Shown here piece after piece: positions 1 to 8,545 of a DNA stretch of 64,000 nt. The position numbers and the translations under genes were made by a program. Numbering within the stretch: the first letter of the stretch is position 1; each line of letters starts with the position of its first letter. Below the pieces are notes generated by a model. It saw only the letters and a list, made by a program, of their open reading frames with translations, was not told the origin of the DNA and made no database searches. This stretch comes from GCA-2746605 sp963704835 (GTDB taxonomy: Bacteria; Bacteroidota; Ignavibacteria; Ignavibacteriales; Melioribacteraceae), in assembly GCA_963704835.1 (NCBI GenBank), contig CAVPHW010000025.1:11300-75299 (forward strand), written 5' to 3'.

Positions 1-1
1 T

Positions 2-154
2 TTAGAAAAAGCCTTAGATAAGAATGCAAGAGCTGCATATGAAAAATTAGCGCCAAGCAAAAAGAAAGCAATCATGCTTTCCATTAATGACGCTAAAACT
101 GGAGAAACAAAACAGAAAAGAATTGCTAAAACAATTGAATTATTATTGAAATAA
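2..154 (+). CDS. YdeI/OmpD-associated family protein, C-terminal end only (partial)
   Basis: The reading frame is open from the window edge to a TAA at 152-154 and gives about 50 residues. They contain AAYEKLAPSKKKA and a basic RIAKTIELLLK end. This matches the C-terminal helical region of YdeI/OmpD-associated (OmdA) proteins, small soluble proteins of unclear role that often follow a DUF1905 domain. The 5' part lies outside the window. A closely similar but broken copy lies at 3140-3364, so this family was duplicated locally. The family call rests on the short conserved tail. Confidence 0.6.
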   Translation, partial: LEKALDKNARAAYEKLAPSKKKAIMLSINDAKTGETKQKRIAKTIELLLK

Positions 155-177
155 AAAAAGTAAAAGAAAATAAACAA

Positions 178-576
178 ATGACAAAAACAGAAAAGATAAA
201 ACAAGCCATAAGAGACTTTATAAAAGGTGGAGATAATAGTGATGTCAATCTGTTAGACAAAGTGTTGCATAAAGACTTTAGAGTAACCAATAATGGTTTT
301 ATGGGAACCTCAGGCGTTACAATTATTGACAAGCAAAAATACTTGTCAAATATTAGAGAAGGAATTTTTGGAGGACTACCAAGAACTATGACGATAGAAA
401 GTATTGACGACAGCGAAACTATCGCAATAGTAAAACTGCGTTTGGAAAGTTCTGAAAATTATTTTGTTTCTTATAATTCGTTAGTTTTGGATACTGACAA
501 CGAATGGAAAATTATAAATAATCTTGCGGTGGTGGAAGCCAAAAAAAACAGAAGAAAAACAACGAATGACAATTAA
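178..576 (+). CDS. NTF2/SnoaL-like fold protein
   Basis: A 132-residue soluble protein without a signal peptide or membrane segment. The layout fits the NTF2/SnoaL cone-shaped alpha+beta barrel: an N-terminal helix, a short loop around FRVTNNGFMG, then alternating strands up to the WKIINNLAVVEAKK end. Proteins of this fold bind or isomerise small molecules, but the fold alone does not give a substrate. It starts at an ATG 23 bases after the YdeI end and is followed after 9 bases by a DHFR-like gene, so the two probably share a transcript. Two more proteins of this fold lie at 1720 and 3707. Confidence 0.65.
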   Translation: MTKTEKIKQAIRDFIKGGDNSDVNLLDKVLHKDFRVTNNGFMGTSGVTIIDKQKYLSNIREGIFGGLPRTMTIESIDDSETIAIVKLRLESSENYFVSYNSLVLDTDNEWKIINNLAVVEAKKNRRKTTNDN

Positions 577-585
577 AGAAAAGAT

Positions 586-1143
586 ATGAGAAAAGTAATT
601 GCGGCATTAAATATGACACTTGACGGAATTTGCGACCATACAGCAGGAATTCCAGATGAAGAAATACATCAGCATTATACAGAATTATTAGGACAGGGAG
701 ACGCGATTCTATACGGCAGAACAACGTATCAACTTATGGAATTTTGGCGAACGTTTTTAGAAAATCCTTCCGAAGAAAAATCAATGAACGACTTTGCCCT
801 AGCTATTGACAAAATCCCAAAAATTGTTTTTTCTCATACGCTGAAAAATGTAGATTGGGAAAGTGCGGCCATAGCAAAACGCGACTTAAAAGATGAAGTT
901 TTAGAACTCATGCAATCCCATAACGGAGGGAGTAAAGATATCTTTGTTGGTAGTCGCAGTTTAATTATACAACTAATGAAACTTAACTTGATTGATGAAT
1001 TCCAACTATGCATATATCCAATGGTTGAAGGAAAGGGCTTACTGTTGTTTGACAAAATAAAAACCAGAATAAATTTTAGACTTTTAAAGACAAAAACTTT
1101 TGGTTCAGGTGCAGTTGTGCTCTATTACAAGGCGATACGATAG
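586..1143 (+). CDS. Dihydrofolate reductase-like (RibD C-terminal domain) family protein
   Basis: A 185-residue protein of the RibD-C/DHFR-like reductase family, which binds NAD(P)H. The N-terminus MRKVIAALNMTLDG, the ILYGRTTYQLM segment, the SKDIFVGSRSLIIQLMK glycine loop and the LIDEFQLCIYPMVEGKG strand are all typical. The real substrate of these stand-alone members is usually unknown; they are not true folate enzymes. It begins 9 bases after the NTF2-like gene. It is one of four such paralogues in the first 13 kb (others at 8546, 11583 and 12168). Confidence 0.8.
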   Translation: MRKVIAALNMTLDGICDHTAGIPDEEIHQHYTELLGQGDAILYGRTTYQLMEFWRTFLENPSEEKSMNDFALAIDKIPKIVFSHTLKNVDWESAAIAKRDLKDEVLELMQSHNGGSKDIFVGSRSLIIQLMKLNLIDEFQLCIYPMVEGKGLLLFDKIKTRINFRLLKTKTFGSGAVVLYYKAIR

Positions 1144-1229
1144 TAAACAACTATCTGCTAACAGCGAGAGGTGATTGTAAAACGACCTTGAAAAACCAAA
1201 AACTGACAAAAAATAAACTAAAAATATAA

Positions 1230-1712
1230 ATGATGAAAAAAAGTAAATTAATGGAAATGCACAATGTTGGTATCGTTGTAGAATCCCTAGATAATGCTGT
1301 TGCTTTTTTTACAGAAATTGGATTGCTACTAGAAGGACGAATGATGGTTGAAGGTGAATGGGCAGGACGTGTAACAGGACTTGGAAATCAATCTGTTGAG
1401 ATTGCAATGATGGTTACACCCGATGGACATTCCAGACTTGAACTATCACAATTTTTTGCGCCTCAAACAATTGCAGACCACAGAAATAATCCAGTAAACT
1501 CACTTGGCTATCTACGTGTAATGTTCAGGGTCGACAATCTTGACGAACTACTAATTAGACTTGAAAAATTTGGTGCTAAAGTAGTTGAAGAAGTTGTTCA
1601 GTTTGGAGAAACATATCGCCTCTGTTATATACGTGGGGTGGAAGGATTACTAATCGGATTAGCGGAACAGCTCGGTAGTGAAACCGCAACAGATATTTTA
1701 GAAAACCAATAA
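1230..1712 (+). CDS. VOC (glyoxalase/bleomycin-resistance-fold) family protein
   Basis: A 160-residue vicinal-oxygen-chelate fold protein. The start MEMHNVGIVVESLDNAVAFF is the classic first beta-alpha unit of a VOC module, with a His that may bind metal. LGYLRVMFRVDNLDELLIRL starts the second unit, and a Glu-rich strand with the RGVEGLLIGLAEQ end closes it. VOC proteins include lyases, dioxygenases and drug-binding proteins, and nothing here gives the ligand. Two ATGs are adjacent at 1230 and 1233; either may be used. The next gene follows after 7 bases. Confidence 0.75.
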   Translation: MMKKSKLMEMHNVGIVVESLDNAVAFFTEIGLLLEGRMMVEGEWAGRVTGLGNQSVEIAMMVTPDGHSRLELSQFFAPQTIADHRNNPVNSLGYLRVMFRVDNLDELLIRLEKFGAKVVEEVVQFGETYRLCYIRGVEGLLIGLAEQLGSETATDILENQ

Positions 1713-1719
1713 GAGTAAT

Positions 1720-2100
1720 ATGACAGAAGAACAATTAAAACACCAGTTTCAACAAATTGAAGACAACTTTAATGCAGCTGTAATTTCTAATAGCATTGAA
1801 GAAATCAAGAAATGCATAACAAAGGACTGGGTACTTGTTGACAGTCAAGGTGGAATAATTCCACAAGAGGGATTTTTCAAGGTACTTGATCAAAGACTAC
1901 TTTCCCATTCAACTATGACGAAGGAAATTTTACGAGTAAAAGTCTATGGCGACATTGCTTTGGTAACTGGTCGTGGACAAAATACTGGAACTTGGAAAGG
2001 ACAACCATTGGAAGCTGACGAATGGATTACAGATGTTTATAAAAAAGAAAATGACAAGTGGCTTTGTGTATTGACACATTTAACACCAGTAAAAAAGTAA
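1720..2100 (+). CDS. DUF4440/NTF2-like protein
   Basis: A 126-residue soluble protein with an N-terminal helix pair (FQQIEDNFNAAVISNSIEEI), a central WVLVDSQGGIIPQEGFF segment and a GDIALVTGRGQNTGTWKG strand. It ends in WLCVLTHLTPVKK. This is the usual DUF4440/SnoaL-like order. No catalytic residue can be named. It sits 7 bases after a VOC gene and 8 bases before a YjbR-like gene, so the three are probably co-transcribed. Substrate unknown. Confidence 0.7.
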   Translation: MTEEQLKHQFQQIEDNFNAAVISNSIEEIKKCITKDWVLVDSQGGIIPQEGFFKVLDQRLLSHSTMTKEILRVKVYGDIALVTGRGQNTGTWKGQPLEADEWITDVYKKENDKWLCVLTHLTPVKK

Positions 2101-2108
2101 TTTAAAAA

Positions 2109-2459
2109 ATGGTAACAATTGACACTTTAAGAGAATTGGCACTTTCTTATCCCGAGGCAACAGAAGAACCTCACTTTGAAAAAACATCTTTCAGAGTGAA
2201 AAAGAAAATCTTTGCAACCTATGATGCCATAAAGAAAAGGGCTTGTATTAAACTATCGGAAATTGACCAAGATGTATTTTCATCTGCTGACAAAACAATC
2301 ATTTTCCCAGTGGATAATAAATGGGGCAACCAAGGTTGGACACTCATAGAAATGAACAAAGTGCGTAAAGAATTATTTATTGATGCTTTAACAACAGCAT
2401 ATTGTGAAGTAGCACCAAAAAAACTGGCTGACATAGTTAGACCAAGTGACAATGAATAA
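2109..2459 (+). CDS. MmcQ/YjbR family protein
   Basis: A 116-residue protein of the MmcQ/YjbR (CyaY-like fold, double-wing) family. The start TLRELALSYPEATEEPHF, the FRVKKKIFATYD segment and the WTLIEMNKV motif are characteristic. Family members are small DNA-binding-like proteins without a firm function. It ends a run of closely spaced genes (NTF2-like, DHFR-like, VOC, DUF4440, YjbR). A second member lies at 50370-50711 next to dnaA. Confidence 0.75.
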   Translation: MVTIDTLRELALSYPEATEEPHFEKTSFRVKKKIFATYDAIKKRACIKLSEIDQDVFSSADKTIIFPVDNKWGNQGWTLIEMNKVRKELFIDALTTAYCEVAPKKLADIVRPSDNE

Positions 2460-2547
2460 AAAACGACGAACCTTAAAAAAGGGGTTAGTTCGGACAGTCC
2501 GTGGTTACCTAAAATTACTGATAACAATACATATAACTTAAAATAAA

Positions 2548-3123
2548 ATGACTACATACAGAAAAATTAATCGCCCCAAAAAAGAAGAATACCCTGTTTA
2601 TTCTCAACATTATTTTGATTTAATAAAAACGGATTCTGATATTCTGCAGGAATTACACGATAATTTTTTTAAGCTAAAAGAATTAATCTATACGCTGCCT
2701 GAAGACAAATTATTATACAGATATGCTGAAGGTAAATGGACTATTAATGAAATATTAGTTCACAATATTGATGACGAAAGGGTTTTTGCCTACAGAGCTA
2801 TACGATACGCAAGAAACGATAGTACACCATTACACGGATTTGAAGAAAATGATTACGCAAAATATTCTAAAGCAAATGATAGAAGTTTAGATAATATTTT
2901 TGAAGAGTATTGGAGTGTTAGGCTATCTACTTTATTATTATTCCAAAACTTACCTGAAGAAGCTTTTATGAGAAGTGGTGGTGGAATTGATGATGATGGA
3001 AGCATTTATAACATTAGAACTGTCTGGGCATTAGCCTACCACATCACAGGACATGAATTACAACACATAAAGATAATTAAAGAGAGGTATCTAGGAATTG
3101 AAACTGGAAAATTCCCTATATAA
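2548..3123 (+). CDS. DinB family protein (putative metal-dependent)
   Basis: A 191-residue DinB-fold four-helix-bundle protein. The three expected metal-binding His positions are visible: one in WTINEILVHNIDDER and two in AYHITGHELQHI. The DKLLYRYAEGKWTI segment is also typical of the family. DinB-fold proteins include bacillithiol- and mycothiol-dependent transferases and many proteins of unknown role, so the reaction cannot be named. It starts 88 bases after the YjbR gene, and that gap contains a short cggacagtccg hairpin at about 2493-2503. A remnant of a YdeI-type gene follows 16 bases downstream. Confidence 0.75.
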   Translation: MTTYRKINRPKKEEYPVYSQHYFDLIKTDSDILQELHDNFFKLKELIYTLPEDKLLYRYAEGKWTINEILVHNIDDERVFAYRAIRYARNDSTPLHGFEENDYAKYSKANDRSLDNIFEEYWSVRLSTLLLFQNLPEEAFMRSGGGIDDDGSIYNIRTVWALAYHITGHELQHIKIIKERYLGIETGKFPI

Positions 3124-3139
3124 AATAACAGAAGTTAAA

Positions 3140-3364
3140 ATGGGTGATAAATTTTTGATTTGCCTGAGCTCAGAAAATAGAAAAAATGCAAATGTAAAAG
3201 GTGGAGCTGAGCTTGAAGTTAATGTTGGATTAGACTAAGAGCCTCGAATTGTAGAGTTGCATCCGGATTTAGAAAAAGCTTTAAAAAAGAATGCAAGTGA
3301 TGCATATGAAAAATTAGCGTCAATCAAAAACAAGAATAAAATATTTAAGTTATTGCGGAATTAA
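3140..3364 (+). pseudogene. Broken DUF1905-YdeI/OmpD-associated gene
   Basis: Reading from ATG 3140 gives GDKFLICLSSENRKNANVK and a short strand, typical of a DUF1905 end. A TAA at 3236 interrupts the frame. The same frame continues with EPRIVELHPDLEKALKKN and AYEKLASIKNKN, then stops at 3362-3364. This is the expected order of DUF1905 followed by the YdeI tail, but with an internal stop and a shortened C-terminus. The bases from 3268 closely match bases 1 to about 65 of the window, so this is a decayed paralogue of the gene at 2-154. Confidence 0.65.
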
Positions 3365-3386
3365 TTTATTAAAGGAACGATGAAAC

Positions 3387-3704
3387 ATGAAACAAATATT
3401 TATAGATAAATTTATTATCCCAGAAAATGCTTTCAAGGAATTTTCAGAAAGAATGAATTATAATAGAAATTTCATCAAAAATATTGAAGGCTTTTTACAG
3501 GATAAAGTTTATAAAAACATTGGTGAGGAAGGCAACATTATTATAATCACTATTGCCGAATGGAAAGATGAAATTTCATTAAAAAAAGCAAAAGAAATAG
3601 TTCAAAATGAATATTCAAGAATAAATTTTAACCCGCATGAGATGATGACCAGGTTAAATATTAAAATGGAGCGCGGGACTTTTAACGAAATAAAGGATTA
3701 TTAA
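3387..3704 (+). CDS. Antibiotic biosynthesis monooxygenase (ABM)-fold protein
   Basis: A 105-residue protein with the ferredoxin-like ABM layout: FIDKFIIPENAFKEFSERM, then NFIKNIEGFLQDKVYKN, then IIIITIAEWKDEISLKKA. ABM-fold proteins are usually dimers and include heme-degrading and cofactor-free oxygenases as well as proteins with no known activity. It begins after the YdeI remnant and is followed by an NTF2-like gene 2 bases after its stop, so the two are probably translated together. Confidence 0.6.
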   Translation: MKQIFIDKFIIPENAFKEFSERMNYNRNFIKNIEGFLQDKVYKNIGEEGNIIIITIAEWKDEISLKKAKEIVQNEYSRINFNPHEMMTRLNIKMERGTFNEIKDY

Positions 3705-3706
3705 TT

Positions 3707-4063
3707 ATGCCTCCTACACAACAACAAATAGCAGAAGCCTTTTCCAATGGAAATTTTGAACTTACATTTCCCTATCTCTCTGAGAAAATTACCTGGAATG
3801 TTGTTGGAGAAAATGTATTCAAGGGAAAAGAAAGTGTCATAGCGAATTGTAAACAAACGGCAGATTATTTCAATTCTGTGCAAACCGTATTTAATACGGA
3901 TGAAGTAATTGCAACAAATAATAAAGTTGTTGTAAGTGGCACTGCAGAATTCTTAAGGGATGAGAAACGAATAAATTTTATTTCGGCTTGCGATGTATAT
4001 GAATTTAACGACAAGAACGAATTAGAAAAAATTTCTTCCTACTGTATTCCGGAAAAAAAGTAA
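3707..4063 (+). CDS. NTF2-like (SnoaL-type) protein
   Basis: A 118-residue soluble protein. QIAEAFSNGNFELTFPYL followed by ITWNVVGENVFKGKESV is the typical N-terminal half of small SnoaL-like proteins, and KVVVSGTAEFLRDEKRI and YEFNDKNELEKISSYCI form the strand-rich second half. It starts 2 bases after the stop of the ABM-like gene. The role is unknown; it is the third member of this fold in 4 kb. Confidence 0.7.
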   Translation: MPPTQQQIAEAFSNGNFELTFPYLSEKITWNVVGENVFKGKESVIANCKQTADYFNSVQTVFNTDEVIATNNKVVVSGTAEFLRDEKRINFISACDVYEFNDKNELEKISSYCIPEKK

Positions 4064-4079
4064 AAACGAAAATTTAATA

Positions 4080-4148
4080 ATGGAATTTAAAACAGTTCAA
4101 GATTTTATTAAAACGTATACCGAAGATACAAAATCGGCACTAAGCTAG
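4080..4148 (+). pseudogene. DUF1801 gene remnant (N-terminal 22 codons)
   Basis: ATG 4080 opens a 22-residue frame (FKTVQDFIKTYTEDTKSALS) before TAG. The sequence resembles the first helix of DUF1801 proteins, of which an intact member lies at 12806-13165. The rest of the domain is absent, so it is probably a deletion remnant. The match is short, hence the modest confidence. Confidence 0.4.
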
Positions 4149-4204
4149 GCTGCGATAGCAATTTGGCAAATAGAAGTTTAAAACTTAAAAGAAAAGAGGC
4201 AAAC

Positions 4205-4621
4205 ATGAACAAAACAAAAATCACAATTGAAACAACTGTTTCTGCAGATGCAAAAAAAGTTTGGGATTACTGGACAAAACCTGAACACATTACAAAATGG
4301 AACTTTGCTTCTGATGATTGGCATTGCCCTTCCGCATCAAACGATATGAGAGTTGGCGGGAAATATTCAGCAAGAATGGAAGCTAAAGATGGCAGCTTTG
4401 GATTTGACTTTGAAGTAATTTATGATGAAGTGATTGAACATAAAAAAATCAGGTATTCTATGACGGATGGCAGAGAGGCAATTACAAATTTTGAAAAACT
4501 AGGAAGCAAAACAAAAGTTTCTACAACCTTCGATGCTGAAAATGAAAATCCGGTTGAGATGCAAAAAATAGGCTGGCTGGCAATTTTGGATAATTTTAAA
4601 AAATATGTTGAAGCAAACTAA
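4205..4621 (+). CDS. SRPBCC/AHSA1-type START-fold protein
   Basis: A 138-residue START/Bet v 1-fold protein. ITIETTVSADAKKVWDYWTK is the classic first strand and helix of AHSA1-type SRPBCC proteins. Later come MRVGGKYSARMEAKDGS and the C-terminal helix MQKIGWLAILDNFKKYVEA. Such proteins have a hydrophobic ligand cavity or act as Hsp90 activator relatives; the ligand is not predictable. I chose ATG 4205 over an upstream TTG in the same frame because a purine-rich AAAAGAGG lies just before it and the fold begins there. Confidence 0.75.
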   Translation: MNKTKITIETTVSADAKKVWDYWTKPEHITKWNFASDDWHCPSASNDMRVGGKYSARMEAKDGSFGFDFEVIYDEVIEHKKIRYSMTDGREAITNFEKLGSKTKVSTTFDAENENPVEMQKIGWLAILDNFKKYVEAN

Positions 4622-4668
4622 TAAATGAATTTAACAACTATAACTTATAATAATAATTGGAGAACAGT

Positions 4669-5082
4669 ATGTCAAAAATGAATCCCGTAGTACACTTTGA
4701 AATGCCTTACGAAGACAGAGACCGAATGATTGTATTTTACGAAACTGTATTTGGTTGGAAGATGACCAAACTAGGATCTGAAATGGGGAATTATGTTCTC
4801 GCAAAAACAGCAGAACCAAATGAAAAACATGATTCAATGTATAAGGCTGTTGCAAGGGGCACAATCGGAGGAGGATTTTTCCCGAAAGATCAAGACCCGC
4901 CAAATCAATATCCTTCCGTTGTTATTGATGTTGAGGACATACAAAAATCTATTACTCTCATCAACAATAATGGCGGTAAAGTTTTAGGTGAACCGATGGA
5001 TATTCCTGGGACGGGAACGTATGTTTCGTTTACAGATACTGAGGGAAACAGAGCAAGCATAATTCAGCCATTGCCGATGTAA
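4669..5082 (+). CDS. VOC family protein
   Basis: A 137-residue VOC-fold protein. VVHFEMPYEDRDRMIVFYET is the first beta-alpha unit, GGGFFPKDQDPPNQYPSVVI links the halves, and YVSFTDTEGNRASIIQP is the typical closing strand with a conserved Glu. ATG 4669 is preceded by GGAG at 4659-4662, which favours it over the upstream in-frame TTG. It resembles stand-alone VOC proteins of unknown ligand. A broken VOC gene follows directly (5127-5290). Confidence 0.8.
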   Translation: MSKMNPVVHFEMPYEDRDRMIVFYETVFGWKMTKLGSEMGNYVLAKTAEPNEKHDSMYKAVARGTIGGGFFPKDQDPPNQYPSVVIDVEDIQKSITLINNNGGKVLGEPMDIPGTGTYVSFTDTEGNRASIIQPLPM

Positions 5083-5126
5083 TTGATTTATTAATATGTT
5101 TGGTTAATTATTGCAAACTTTGAACA

Positions 5127-5290
5127 GAAGTTATAAAAAACGTTGTAGATGATGGGGAAAATTCTAAATGGTATCAGGAACGTTTAGGTTGTAAAAATAG
5201 CCGCGGAAATGATACCATTCAAATATTTGTTAACCAGAAAGATATTATAATTTTATGTTTGCATTAATGGAGAGAATACGAACACTCAAA
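5127..5290 (+). pseudogene. VOC-fold gene remnant
   Basis: One frame reads EVIKNVVDDGENSKWYQERL, then DTIQIFVNQKDIIILCLH, a TAA, then WREYEHS. This follows the order seen in VOC proteins (a 'V-D--S--WYQ--LG' opening, then 'ILMLH-W'), but there is no start codon, an internal stop, and the downstream half is missing where the convergent TonB-receptor gene ends. I read it as a decayed VOC gene. Confidence 0.45.
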
Positions 5291-7456
5291 CTACAAATTA
5301 AACTTAATTCCTCCATTTATAATTCTTCCATCTGTCGGAGCATAAATTTCAACAAAATTGGGATTTTCATACGAACCCGTAAACATTGCTCCATATTTAG
5401 ATTGTCTGGTATCAAATATATTTTCAAAGTTTATATACAAGCTAAATTTATTAAACCTCTTTTCAATCATTAGCCCGTTTGTCCAAAAATCGGTTACATC
5501 TGTTCCGTTACTCAAAGTTTGTTTCCCTGTATAGTATGCTTCCAATCCTATTCTCATATCACCATGCACTTCATAAATAAGTACTATTCCCAATCTATGT
5601 TTTGGTGTAAGTGGAAAATCGGAAGATAAACCATTCGCATGAGTCTTAACATCGGTGTAAGTGTAGCCGGCAAAAAGTTTATAATGATCGAGCGAAAATT
5701 TAATATTTGTCTCAATCCCCTTTGTATCATTAAAACCGTCGAATGTAATAAATTCATAAAAATTATTCGTTTGGTTATATTCAATTATTAACGGGTCAAT
5801 AATTCTTGTATAGAAGAAAAGATTATTTATTGATAATACAATTTTGTTAAAAATGATTGTTGAATAATTTACATCAAAGTTAAAGCCATATGATTTTTCG
5901 GCTTTCACAATATCTTTATTAATTGGCAAAATATTTCTGTAAGCTAATTCATCTGATTTTTCCGTAAATATTGATGGAATTTTGTAGCCTAATCCACCCC
6001 CAATTCTACTACTTAAATCCGGAGTAAAATTCATTAATAAATTAATTCTGGGCAGGGCAAAAATGCCATGGCCTTGATTGTAATCGAGTCTAAAGCCAGT
6101 TTCTAATGAATATTTTTTTGCTAAATCATAGTTATTCTGAATAAACGAACCAATAGTTAAATCTGTAAAGCTTTTTTTAATATCGACCTCACTTCGATCT
6201 TTAAAACGTTCGGTAAGTAAGTTTAAGCCGAACAGCCAATCACCTGTATTTGCAGACAAATGATATACAGCTTCCGAAAATGTAGAAAGCTGAGTGCCGC
6301 TAAATAAATAATCTGGCAAAAATAATTCTCTATCAAAAAATCCTAAACTATTTTTAAAAGAAAAGTAGTTTTTTTCACCTTGGTAGTTATAACCTATTTG
6401 CAAAGAGTATCTGTTGCTTTGGTTCTTTTCAAAATAGTAATTATTAGGATTGCTACTATTATCAACAGCTTCAATATTACCGCCCAATCTTTTTTCGGTA
6501 GTAAAACTTCCGGCAATCTTCAGTGTTTTTCTTTTATCGAAATAGAATAGAATTTTAGGATTTATATTATATCGTTCAATTTGCGGAAGATCTGAAAAGT
6601 TATCATTGTTATTATCATAAACCTTCTGTGTGTTTCGCGAAGCTAAAACAGTAACACCATAATTTTCATATTTCTCTGAGAAGTATCCACTTAGGTCTAA
6701 TCCCAAAGCCGAAGTTGCGTTAATCAAAAAAGATATTTCTCTTTCTTCTTGTGGTTTTTTACTGCTTAAATTGATTAAACCAGCAATTGCCCCGCCGCCA
6801 TAAAGGGTTGAAGAACTTCCTTTAATTATTTCAACCTGTTGCAAATCCAGTGGAGGAATTTGAACGAGACTTAGACTTCCTGAAAATCCACCATATAGAG
6901 GGTAACCGTCTTTTAATAATTGCGTATATCTTCCATCTAAACCCTGTATTCTAAATGTACTGCTAGCGCTTGATGCGGATGTTTGTTGTACTTGTATGCC
7001 GGTACTTTCACTCAGAATCATAGAAATATTTGACGGATCCATACTTATTTTTTCATCAATTTCTTCACCTGCAATTACCTCTACACGAGTAGGTTCATTT
7101 TCTATAGTTCTTGATGACCTTGTTGCATTTACATATATTTCTTCCATTTCTTCAGCATGATGTTCAAGTTCAACTTTTAGTAAATCATCTAAATATGGAA
7201 AATCAATTTCAATTAAAAAATCCTCATACCCAACGTAGGAAAACAATATTTTTTGTTTTCCATCTGGAACAGTGGATAAGGAAAATTTCCCATTAATATC
7301 TGTAGTTGTTCCATTAGTTGAACCAACAAGAATTATATTTACACCAAGTAATTTTTCACTTGAATGTTCATCTACAACTATTCCGTCAATTTTATTTTGT
7401 GAATATACAAGCGTACTCAACATAAATACGCTCAGCAATATTAGATTGCGAATCAT
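5291..7456 (-). CDS. TonB-dependent outer-membrane receptor
   Basis: A 721-residue outer-membrane receptor. It has a signal peptide (about residues 1-19, ending YSQ), then a carboxypeptidase-regulatory-like domain (about 22-105, INGKFSLSTVPDGKQKILFS) and a plug domain. The plug includes VEVIAGEEIDEKISMDPSNI and QVEIIKGSSSTLYGGGAIAG. A beta-barrel follows and ends in the aromatic-amide NGGIKFNL tail. Such receptors import metal chelates, vitamins or sugars using TonB energy. The substrate is not readable here. The gene directly upstream codes for a small Cys-rich secreted protein of a type seen with metal systems, which hints at a metal ligand. Confidence 0.85.
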   Translation of the reverse strand: MIRNLILLSVFMLSTLVYSQNKIDGIVVDEHSSEKLLGVNIILVGSTNGTTTDINGKFSLSTVPDGKQKILFSYVGYEDFLIEIDFPYLDDLLKVELEHHAEEMEEIYVNATRSSRTIENEPTRVEVIAGEEIDEKISMDPSNISMILSESTGIQVQQTSASSASSTFRIQGLDGRYTQLLKDGYPLYGGFSGSLSLVQIPPLDLQQVEIIKGSSSTLYGGGAIAGLINLSSKKPQEEREISFLINATSALGLDLSGYFSEKYENYGVTVLASRNTQKVYDNNNDNFSDLPQIERYNINPKILFYFDKRKTLKIAGSFTTEKRLGGNIEAVDNSSNPNNYYFEKNQSNRYSLQIGYNYQGEKNYFSFKNSLGFFDRELFLPDYLFSGTQLSTFSEAVYHLSANTGDWLFGLNLLTERFKDRSEVDIKKSFTDLTIGSFIQNNYDLAKKYSLETGFRLDYNQGHGIFALPRINLLMNFTPDLSSRIGGGLGYKIPSIFTEKSDELAYRNILPINKDIVKAEKSYGFNFDVNYSTIIFNKIVLSINNLFFYTRIIDPLIIEYNQTNNFYEFITFDGFNDTKGIETNIKFSLDHYKLFAGYTYTDVKTHANGLSSDFPLTPKHRLGIVLIYEVHGDMRIGLEAYYTGKQTLSNGTDVTDFWTNGLMIEKRFNKFSLYINFENIFDTRQSKYGAMFTGSYENPNFVEIYAPTDGRIINGGIKFNL

Positions 7457-7503
7457 TATGCAACTCCAATTAAATTATTGAATACTTTTTAGAGCGAGAT
7501 TAC

Positions 7504-7803
7504 TTATAAGATTTTGGGAGGCTGCCAATGATTTGAAGAATACTCTGAAATATTTTGAATGGAAGAGTAAAATATAGGTGTGGAAAAATTTACATCAATA
7601 TTTTGAAAAATAATTAAACTTACTACGTTTAAATGATTACAACAACTGCACAAACACAACACACTACAGCAATCATTAGTTCCCGTTTGCGATGATTCAT
7701 TTGTTTCAAAATAAACAATATTGCATCCAGCATCTGCTATATTATCTGAAGCATATAATAAATTGCTCACGAGTATTATAAATATAAAAATTGCTAATTT
7801 CAT
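7504..7803 (-). CDS. Small secreted Cys-rich protein (DUF6660-like)
   Basis: A 99-residue protein with a cleavable signal peptide (MKLAIFIFIILVSNLLYAS) and a Cys cluster CCSVLCLCSCCNH at about residues 46-58, ending in HWQPPKIL. This matches my recollection of DUF6660 proteins of Bacteroidota, which sit with heavy-metal efflux or TonB-receptor genes. The dense Cys/His cluster suggests metal binding in the periplasm (inference). It lies 47 bases upstream of the TonB receptor on the same strand, so they are probably one operon. Two other small secreted proteins hold the same place at 34144 and 42211. Confidence 0.65.
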   Translation of the reverse strand: MKLAIFIFIILVSNLLYASDNIADAGCNIVYFETNESSQTGTNDCCSVLCLCSCCNHLNVVSLIIFQNIDVNFSTPIFYSSIQNISEYSSNHWQPPKIL

Positions 7804-8087
7804 CTACCCAAAATATCAAATTACTGAATAAGACAAAACCTATTTTATACAATGTTTGCGATTATTATAATATTTAACCAAGGGAACCATAGAAAAAATA
7901 GGTTCGGAACTGGAAAAGTTAACCTGTGAGAAACCAAAATTGCCTCAATTTAATCAAACATTTTTCAAAATCTAGCTGCGATTTACCTAAATACTCCAAA
8001 AACTGCTTTTCATAATTTTTACACTTTCTTTTATCATAAATTTTTGTGTATCTTTTATTATTATAAAACAAGACACGGGGTGCTAAT

Positions 8088-8519
8088 ATGAAATCGATTA
8101 ATCCATATCTAAACTTTCCTGGTAATACTGAAGAAGCTTTTAATTTTTATAAAAAAAATTTTGGTGGTGATTTTCTGGGAGGCATTTTCCGATTTAGAGA
8201 TACTCCAGACGCAGAAAAAATGAACGACGCAGATAAAGAAAAAATTATGCACATTGCTTTAAAAATGGGTGAATCAAATACGATTATGGCAACAGACGCT
8301 TTAGAATCAATGGGTTTCAAAGTTACGTTTGGCAATAATTTTTATATTTCAATTGATGCTGAAAGTAAAGAAGAAGCTGATAAACTTTTTAATGGGCTTT
8401 CTGATAGCGGCAAAATAGAAATGAAAATGGGTGATCAATTTTGGGGAGATTATTTTGGTTCACTTGTAGATAAATTTGGTGTTAGATGGATGATTAGTTT
8501 TTCAAAAGCTCAAAACTAA
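8088..8519 (+). CDS. VOC family protein (PhnB/YdcE-like)
   Basis: A 143-residue PhnB-type VOC protein. SINPYLNFPGNTEEAFNFY is the conserved opening, followed by KIMHIALKMGESNTIMATD and FGSLVDKFGVRWMIS near the end, all hallmarks of the '3-demethylubiquinone-9 3-methyltransferase-like' VOC subgroup. Despite that old family label, no methyltransferase fold is present. It starts a new plus-strand run after the 284-base divergent spacer that also serves the Cys-rich gene at 7504-7803. Confidence 0.85.
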   Translation: MKSINPYLNFPGNTEEAFNFYKKNFGGDFLGGIFRFRDTPDAEKMNDADKEKIMHIALKMGESNTIMATDALESMGFKVTFGNNFYISIDAESKEEADKLFNGLSDSGKIEMKMGDQFWGDYFGSLVDKFGVRWMISFSKAQN

Positions 8520-8545
8520 AATTGATCAAATTAAGGTGAATAAAA

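Noticed and set aside
1144..2547. Integron-like attC sites between the small cassette-type genes.
   Set aside because: The gene set and a few hairpins (for example near 2493) recall integron cassettes, but most gaps are only 2-15 bases, no repeated attC-like element recurs between genes, and no integrase is visible.
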